64,000 nt of DNA from contig CM055266.1 in the NCBI GenBank assembly GCA_029237695.1, forward strand, positions 10,433,805 through 10,497,804. The letters run 5' to 3'. Source of the stretch: Conchocele bisecta (taxonomy: Eukaryota; Mollusca; Bivalvia; Lucinida; Thyasiridae). This document shows, in pieces, positions 58,801 through 64,000 of the stretch. The position numbers were made by a program, and so were the translations under genes. The stretch's first letter is position 1. Each line of letters starts with the position of its first letter. The notes beneath the pieces are model-generated. The model saw only the letters and a program-made list of their open reading frames with translations, was not told the origin of the DNA and searched no databases.

Positions 58801-61069
58801 TGACGCAACGTAAACAAATCTGCGTTATTTTCAACGATAACCATTTTATATTTGACTTTTGACTAACATACATCCTAACGTTACCTATTAAATAAAATAC
58901 CAGCCTAGTTATATAGATATTAAGTTTAACAGGCTCGGCTCAGAAACGGTAGGAATTCCTCGGCGAACCTCGGAATTACTACACGTTTCCTAGCCTTGCC
59001 TGATAAACTTGCTATCAAAAGACAAGCGGTGGTATTGTTCATGTCATGAGCAAACACAAGGTGTATGATCACGTGGTACTAACAACAACAATAAGTACTG
59101 ACATTTCCAGAATCCATCCAATTCAAAGTACGTATTCTTGTATAGTGTCCTTATTACGTAACAGATGTTGATGACATATGACGCATCAAACGCGTCTTGT
59201 TAAGCTGCATTTGGTGGTCTCTGTATTTTCGCCCAAACTTCTGTCGTTTTCGCGAAAATCGATTTCCGTGTCTCAGACACGGAAATCTATTGTTCGCAAA
59301 AACGACAGAAGTCTGTGCCGAACTCCATGGACGACCAAATGCAGCTCATGAAGACGCATTTGCTGCGTCAAATTTCATCAAAATCCGTTTCATATTAAGG
59401 AACATATCAAATAATACTTACTTTGGAGTGGGCAAGATTTCAACACTCTCAGCCACTGTTGTTGTTATGACCACGTGATCATGCACCTTGAGCATTTGGA
59501 ATAGAAAAGGAAATAGTTCCATAGTACATTGAAACCTCTCTTAACTGGACACCAAGAAAACACCGGTGATCGTATGTTCGATGAGTTTCCTTGTCATTTG
59601 TCTCAGGTGATAATGTCTGTTCGTGATTGCATAGCACACAAGTATGGCTCAAAATTATCAAATGCCTGATTTACAGTGAAACCTATCTAAGCCAGACACC
59701 TGGTAGGGTGTCCGGTTTAGAGAGGTTTCACTGAATAATGATAATCCATTGCAGACTGTGTAAAAATAGTATCATACTGACATGGGTATGCAGCATAAAG
59801 AAAAAGCAACGAATGCCCATGCCAATAGCTGTAGCATAACGGCAACGAATATCCTAGAAAATACGTAGCTGTGACTGGAGAAATGTGGCTTTTGGGATAT
59901 GTGCACGTGACTAGTGTAGCTCCTGATCAAATAGCACTCTCTTGTAGTCTGATAACGATATATATAGCGTGTTCGAAGCATGCCGGGTGTTTCATTAATG
60001 GAATGACGAACAGTGCAGATCCTGATCAGACTGTGCGGATGCATATGATGATCTGGATCTACACTGGTCGCAAAATCCATAAGACCCATTTCTCCCCATA
60101 TGATACACGCCATGTGACTTTGTACTTTCGGACATCTGCGTAATTTCATGAAATACGTTTACACAATACACAATATTTTCCGTAAATGACGTCTAAATTA
60201 GACAAAATCTTCAGAGACCATGCGGAATATAATTCCGCAAGTACTCTGAAACGTTTGTCAACTTTTGACGTAATTTCTGAAAAATATTGTAAATTCTGTA
60301 AACGTATTTAATGAAATTACGCAGATGTCCGAATTTACAAAATGACATAGCGTGGCTCATATGTGTGTGCACACTATCCGTTTGTTTCTAACTTTTATGC
60401 ACGCTGTCCTTTGCAGGATATCCGATTCTAACGCACTCGGGAAGCACGTATGGATACCGGGCGCTGGTTACCATGGTTCCGTCGCTCAACATCGGAATCT
60501 TCACGGCATTGACTGGAGACGACCCCGGCTTCATATTCCGGACAAATCTACATCTATTTATAGCAGACATACTGCTGGGCGAGACGCCATGGTTGAATAC
60601 GACAACCGTGTGTACATTCCCGGAACCATGGCAACACCGGAAACAGCCGAAAGATGACGAAAAACCGCGGAAGGATATTTCTCCTCAGCGAAACTTGACG
60701 TTATATGTCGCTAGCTATAGAAACGACGCTTACGGCGTCATTACTATATATATAAACAGCACTAACAACTTACTGACTGCTAATTACGGGTTTGCCTCAT
60801 TCAATCTCTACCCGAAAGTTAAGAGAGACGACTTTTACGCCGAAGGAACCGGTATTTTGGAGAATTTGCGGAGTTTTTCAACCTTTCGATTTGTGTCTGA
60901 CCAGACTGTTATCACGTCGTTAAGCGTGCCGAGTTTCGAAAGTAAACAGCCGCCACTGTTTCAAAAAATAAAAAAGTCACGTAAATCATCCCAGTCTCCG
61001 CATCGAACGCATGTGGTGTTGGTTGCTATAGTTGTGTCTACCTATTTAGCACCATTCTCATTTTGTTAG
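49698..61069 (+). CDS. Secreted serine beta-lactamase-like protein, probable GPI anchor (6 exons)
   Basis: Exons are 49698-49874, 50932-51071, 52730-52897, 54328-54587, 57097-57382 and 60417-61069. All introns are GT-AG. With one missing base allowed in exon 4 and one in exon 5, the phases close exactly to 561 residues. A hydrophobic signal peptide occupies residues 1 to about 22. The catalytic motifs of the PF00144 serine hydrolase family are present: SLSK at residues 87-90 (51013-51024), YSN at 179-181 (54377-54385) and HSG at 351-353 (60434-60442). The last 200 residues resemble the C-terminal beta-strand domain often fused to this family (DUF3471 type). The protein ends in basic residues followed by HVVLVAIVVSTYL, a typical GPI-signal pattern. 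Animal members include peptidase-like and uncharacterised proteins; substrate unknown. Introns hold MITEs B, D, E, H, M and pogo copies and two tandem arrays. Confidence 0.85.
50282..50425. repeat. Palindromic element
   Basis: Arms GAGAATCGTCTCC with complement and TTTTGACAGC/GCTGTCAAAA form a fold-back in intron 1 of the beta-lactamase-like gene. Confidence 0.65.
50463..50634 (-). mobile_element. MITE E copy 4, non-palindromic half
   Basis: It contains AATAATTCCAGCACAACAAT and CCGTGAGGCGCAGTTAAAAT; the palindromic part is deleted down to CCACAAAAAGGCCATTTATT. Confidence 0.75.
50932..51071 (+). CDS. Beta-lactamase-like exon 2 (SxxK motif)
   Basis: The acceptor is CTATTTTAG, phase 0; it leaves in phase 2 through GTAAAT. 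It encodes VLLAKGYGKK, TLFGVASLSKSFAAALLLKL. SLSK holds the predicted nucleophile serine and the general-base lysine. Confidence 0.85.
51131..51207. mobile_element. Pogo-type hairpin element
   Basis: ACAGTGGAACGTCTCTAAAC and its complement flank GGGGATCCCC, with TA at both sides. Related half-copies in the same intron lie at about 51483 and 51622-51685. Confidence 0.78.
51795..51992. repeat. 33-bp tandem repeat, six copies
   Basis: Units read GAGATAAAACGCCACCTTCA then ACAACAATGTCTA with small changes. It lies in intron 2 of the beta-lactamase-like gene. Confidence 0.88.
52211..52655. mobile_element. MITE D copy 4
   Basis: Ends CAAGGTGTATGATCGCGTGG and CCACGTGATCACGCACCTTG are inverted repeats, with the central GAAGAATCGATTTCCGTG hairpin. 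It ends about 75 bp before exon 3. Confidence 0.83.
52730..52897 (+). CDS. Beta-lactamase-like exon 3
   Basis: The acceptor is ATATTCTAG and the donor GTGTGT, phase 2 to phase 2. It encodes TTVKSVLGDDVFYGY, TLEDLLAHRMGVPSNN (the conserved LLxHRxG turn after the nucleophile helix) and RKSLVR. Confidence 0.85.
53818..54218 (-). mobile_element. MITE M-type element, reverse orientation
   Basis: It begins AGAGCTCCAAATAAGCTGCG and ends CCTTATCTGGAGCCCTGG; the hairpin TTAGAATTGTCTCCAAGGAG lies inside. It ends about 110 bp before exon 4. Confidence 0.78.
54328..54587 (+). CDS. Beta-lactamase-like exon 4 (YxN motif, one-base loss)
   Basis: The acceptor is CATTACAG and the donor GTACGT. It encodes RLKYLRGVGGFRTSFYYSNL, then TYIA, and after a lost G near 54415 the frame continues VIGNDTWENLVQSELFDPLG and MTSSSFV. 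YYSN contains the second catalytic motif. Confidence 0.82.
54885..56952. repeat. Satellite array, 53-bp period, about 39 copies
   Basis: The consensus unit contains GACTGGAGAAATGGGGCTTA, GACATTTATGACCAGTCTAG and CTCATGATCTGT. Unit starts at 56646, 56699 and 56752 give the period. Units from about 55000 to 56560 carry many scattered insertions and deletions, while those after 56580 are clean. It lies in intron 4 of the beta-lactamase-like gene. Confidence 0.92.
57097..57382 (+). CDS. Beta-lactamase-like exon 5 (one-base loss)
   Basis: The acceptor is TCCTACAG and the donor GTACAA. It encodes NIPKCPPPGDGANCVG, then, after one lost G in the run at 57150-57152, SGCVLSNGVDMTKWMMFHMN, VKVMDSDALKEAHKAQ and SNYGFGWKLGHYRG. 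It leaves in phase 1. A pogo-type hairpin begins right after the donor. Confidence 0.82.
57384..57690. mobile_element. Cluster of pogo-type elements
   Basis: A hairpin at 57385-57462 (CAATGAAACCTCTCTAAACC and complement), an internal segment to 57612 ending in GTCCGGTTTAGAGAGG, and a further hairpin at 57620-57686. The first starts directly after the exon 5 donor. Confidence 0.78.
57836..58190 (+). mobile_element. MITE E copy 5
   Basis: A full-length copy: TAGGAATGAATGGCCTTTTT, the GGGAATACTGGACGAAGGCC palindrome, and the end TTTTTGTGCTGCAATTAT. Confidence 0.86.
58262..58480 (+). repeat. tRNA-derived SINE
   Basis: The head has an A-box-like GGTTAGCGCAATCGG and a B-box-like GGCTTCGATCCTCGGC at tRNA distance. 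The body has GGTGTACTCCGGTTTCTTCA, a conserved SINE-domain-like string seen in bivalve SINEs. The acceptor stem does not pair, so it is not a functional tRNA gene. Confidence 0.68.
59055..59493. mobile_element. MITE D copy 5
   Basis: Ends CAAGGTGTATGATCACGTGG and CCACGTGATCATGCACCTTG. The hairpin centre is CCGTGTCTCAGACACGG. Confidence 0.84.
59525..59735. mobile_element. Pogo-type element
   Basis: ACATTGAAACCTCTCTTAAC to GGTTTAGAGAGGTTTCACTG, with an inward pair near 59672. Confidence 0.65.
59870..60102. mobile_element. MITE H copy
   Basis: It begins CTGTGACTGGAGAAATGTGG and includes GTGTAGCTCCTGATCAAATA, the segment that matches the 53-bp satellite unit. It lies in intron 5, about 310 bp before exon 6. 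Confidence 0.78.
60417..61069 (+). CDS. Beta-lactamase-like exon 6 (HxG motif, C-terminal domain, GPI tail)
   Basis: The acceptor is CTTTGCAG. It encodes GYPILTHSGSTYGYRALVTM and NIGIFTALTGDDPG, a charged linker, a beta-rich domain (RNLTLYVASYRND, GVITIYINSTNNLL) and the hydrophobic tail ending at TAG. N-glycosylation sequons include NLT and NST. Confidence 0.86.
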
Positions 61070-61094
61070 TCACTTAATCCTTTCAATGTTAGAA

Positions 61095-61295
61095 GAGACA
61101 AACCTGGAGGTCCCCAGGGTGTCCGCTTTAGTGAGGTTTCACTGTAAATCAGGCATTTTATCATTATATGCCATAGGTGTGTGCTATGCGACCACTACAG
61201 ACATTATCACCTAAGATAAATGACCAAGAAACTAATCAAAAATAAGATCACAGGTGTTTTATTGGTGTCCGGTTTAGAGAGGTTTCACTGTAGTT
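61095..61295. mobile_element. Pogo-type element after the stop codon
   Basis: GGTGTCCGCTTTAGTGAGG at 61116 and GGTGTCCGGTTTAGAGAGGT at 61264 bound a segment with GATAAATGACCAAGAAACTA. It probably overlaps the 3' UTR of the beta-lactamase-like gene. Confidence 0.62.
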
Positions 61296-61456
61296 CTACT
61301 ATATAACATAACCGAATCATACAGATATGACCATTCTCTCGTTCTTTCACCATTCTTATAGATGCAGTGGAACCTACTTTCACATGACCTGCAACTTGTC
61401 TACTATGGATCTGCACGAATGCAACAATAGGTTCACGTACTCTTCAGAATGAACAT

Positions 61457-61462
61457 AATAAA
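61457..61462 (+). terminator. Candidate polyadenylation signal of the beta-lactamase-like gene
   Basis: AATAAA in CATAATAAACC, about 390 nt after the stop codon. Position is the only support. Confidence 0.4.
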
Positions 61463-61798
61463 CCTGGTCATTACATTATTTGGCTACTGAAACTCTGTTT
61501 ACAACACGTGACCATCAGAGTCGGTGCTTTCTTTTAAATGCGATAAATGTGCTGAGTACTGGTGTTAAAACACCCCAAACTGTTTCTTAAGTGGAATCGA
61601 CAGTAATTGATTAGGATTTGCAAACCAACTATGTCTGTGCCCTCAAAACATCCGGATCATTTTTTATACCGGACTACTTTTGCATACCGCATTGGCGCTT
61701 AAAACCCTACACATGATACATTCAACATATTTGTAAGCGATGTATATGCAGATTAACGGGCTCATGACGAGCCGTGTCACGAGGATGAATGTTACACG

Positions 61799-62165
61799 CA
61801 CATTACTATTTGATAGTGATACAGTGGATCCTCTCTATACCGAACACCCTGGCTCGCCAGGGTGTCCGGTATAGAGAGGCTTCACTGTAATTAAACGCTC
61901 CATTCATCGTCTATGTTATTTTCAATCATGAACAGACACGTCAATGACATAAATGACATTGAATTCAATCTAAATTAAGCACAATGGCGTCGCCAGGGTG
62001 TCCGGTTTAGAGAGGCTCCACTGTAATTAAACCCTCCATTAATCGTTTTTGTCATTTTTAATCACAAACAGACACGTCAATGACATAAAAGGCATTGCAT
62101 TCAATCTAAATTAAGCACAATGGCGTCCCCAGGTTGTCCGGGTTAGAGAGGTTCTACTGTAGTTT
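61799..62165. mobile_element. Pogo-type hairpin plus partial copies
   Basis: A complete hairpin at 61819-61890 (ACAGTGGATCCTCTCTATAC and complement), then two right halves ending near 62026 and 62161. Between them a segment of about 130 bp with AACAGACACGTCAATGACAT is repeated in tandem. Confidence 0.75.
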
Positions 62166-62219
62166 TAATTTTCAGGTGAATATATTCATGTATGTCTGAA
62201 ATGTTTTTAAACATAACTT

Positions 62220-62665
62220 AGGTGGGTGGTGGTCGGGCGATCGAGACGGCGTAAATTAACGGTAGGGGTTCCTCCTTATAGGAATCACGATTTGCCTGGT
62301 TTGGCCCTCCGGTATGTTTGTTTTTTCCCCGTCTTTTGTTACCTGGGAGTTGAATTGGGTGATTGCCCATTGTAAAAGTAGTAAGCTTATTACTGATCCT
62401 ACTGCTTTCGGGAGGGGCCAAATTCTGGTGTGGCGAGGACCTGGCATCAGATCAGGATTATTCTGATTTCAGGGCTGAATATATAGTTTTGTTATTGTAA
62501 ATATTCAGTTCTGATTTTGGGATTTTCCCCCCATTTGTACATGTACTTGAAAATGTATATATGTACTTGAACAGGTAATATATGGGATTTAGAACTAAAC
62601 CCATTTACCCGGCCTTAAATGACCTTAGCTGTTGATAGGCCGTTAAACCCAACAAACAAACAAAC
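62220..62665 (-). repeat. Dispersed repeat I, reverse copy
   Basis: It contains TGCCTGGTTTGGCCCTCCGG, GGCATCAGATCAGGATTATT and TGTTGATAGGCCGTTAAACC, the complement of the copies at 39475 and 42650. Confidence 0.8.
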
Positions 62666-62732
62666 AAACATAAATTACAGTATGTTTTGTTTTGTCTTTT
62701 ATATTTTCATCCTATACACAAATAAACGGCTT

Positions 62733-63500
62733 TATTATATACCTACCCATGAAATACATAGTTATACGATGCAAATAAAAGTCATATGTTCTCATCGATG
62801 AAATAAACATCTTCCGGTGAAAATACATAACGCGCACCTGCAGTGCCGGACTGCAAATAGGCTGCAAATACACATTCATTACCGTATACAGTCTAAAAAA
62901 CTGCTAATTTCCATGGAGCAGTATATAATAAATAGAATATTCATATTTTTTGCAACGAATATGACATATATGTTCATCTCGTGGTGTGAAATGTCCATAT
63001 TTCACTCGTGCCTAACGGCACTCGTGAAATATGGAAATTCCACACCACTCGATGAACATATATGTCATATTCGTTGCAAAAATATGAATATCCTCTATTT
63101 ATTATATACCTACCCATGAAATACATAGTTATACGATGTAAATAAAAGTAATATGTTCTCATCGATGAAATAAACATATTCCGGTGAAAATACGACTACT
63201 TCCGCTATCTATATTCATAACGTGCACCTGCAGTGCCGGACTGCAAATACACATTCATTACCGTATACAGTCTAAAAAGACTGTTAATTTCCATGGAGCG
63301 GTATATAATAAATAGAATATTCATATTTTTGCAACGAATATGACATATATGTTCATCTCGTGGTGTGAAATGTCCATATTTCACGAGTGCCTAACGGCAC
63401 TCGTGAAATATGGACATTCCACACCACCCGATGAACATACATTTCATACATGTAATATATGTCATATTAGTTGCACAAATATGAATATCCTCTATTTATA
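62733..63500 (+). mobile_element. MITE F, two tandem copies (about 368 bp each)
   Basis: Both units begin ATACCTACCCATGAAATACA (62737 and 63105) and contain TTCATCTCGTGGTGTGAAAT with the palindrome CGAGTGCCTAACGGCACTCG. A single reverse copy sits in MITE D at 27344-27690. Confidence 0.82.
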
Positions 63501-63579
63501 TACATTGGTATGATTAGTAACCCATCTAACCTGTGTATTAAAGGTACATGCCCACTCAGTAGGCGCAAACTGTTCTTTA

Positions 63580-64000
63580 TATCCGAGACATCATCTAGAA
63601 ATTTTCTGGCAAAATAAACATTAATTCACCATTATCCCACGTATTGACTGGTATTATTACACATTTTATATCAGCCGTAAATTTTCACACTGATATCAGG
63701 GGCGATAACCGCGTTTCCTTAAAATTTTAACGGATATTACTATTTATTATCTGTATTTATTTTTTGATGTGCAATGATCGTACTTTATTATCTGTCGAAA
63801 ATATTTTTTTTTTCAGGTGACGCATTTAATTAGTATAAATAATTAAAAATATGCCTCATTTGCATATGAAAATAGCCTGATACCACAGCGATTCATTATC
63901 AGTAAAATAAATATTATTAAATTTTTATATCTGTATAGTGGGCACTCATACTTCTTAGAACTGGTGGAATAGTGACACAATTATACACTTATTTAATTCC
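63580..64000 (-). repeat. Dispersed repeat J, reverse copy, cut by the window edge
   Basis: It contains TATCAGGGGCGATAACCGCG, ACGCATTTAATTAGTATAAA and GGTGGAATAGTGACACAATT, the complement of 42190-42620. Confidence 0.72.

Overview
This is animal genomic DNA, most likely from a marine bivalve or other lophotrochozoan. Genes are split into short exons with GT-AG introns, coding is sparse, and introns and intergenic space are filled with many families of short inverted-repeat elements (MITEs), tRNA-derived SINEs and satellites. The taxon is inferred from repeat style and gene content only.

Three spliced genes can be read. (1) 17.8 to 2.1 kb, minus strand: thirteen exons of a large secreted or surface protein with 16 EGF-like repeats, a serine/threonine-rich mucin-like block of about 800 residues with polyserine runs, one more EGF repeat, a laminin G domain and a further EGF repeat. 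It runs off the left edge, and its 5' end was not found. The order resembles Eyes shut/EYS, with Crumbs as the alternative. (2) 22.8 to 32.6 kb, plus strand: a complete four-coding-exon gene for a 210-residue homologue of MKRN2 opposite strand protein (MKRN2OS). (3) 49.7 to 61.1 kb, plus strand: a six-exon secreted serine beta-lactamase-like (PF00144 type) protein of 561 residues, with SxxK, YxN and HxG motifs, a signal peptide and a C-terminal tail typical of a GPI-anchored protein. A broken MYND zinc-finger sequence lies on the plus strand inside an intron of gene 1.

The rest is repeats. At least ten MITE families recur, several nested in one another. MITE A sits next to a splice site in two different genes, and in one it appears to supply the branch point and acceptor tract. 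MITE H abuts the core promoter of the beta-lactamase-like gene, and its end seems to be the source of a 2-kb, 53-bp-period satellite. Genes 1 and 3 contain six single-base losses that break otherwise well conserved reading frames. All are losses and most fall in short homopolymers, so consensus errors in the assembly are more likely than gene decay. No prokaryotic system, CRISPR array or intact transposase gene was seen. The three genes share no obvious pathway; they are neighbours only.
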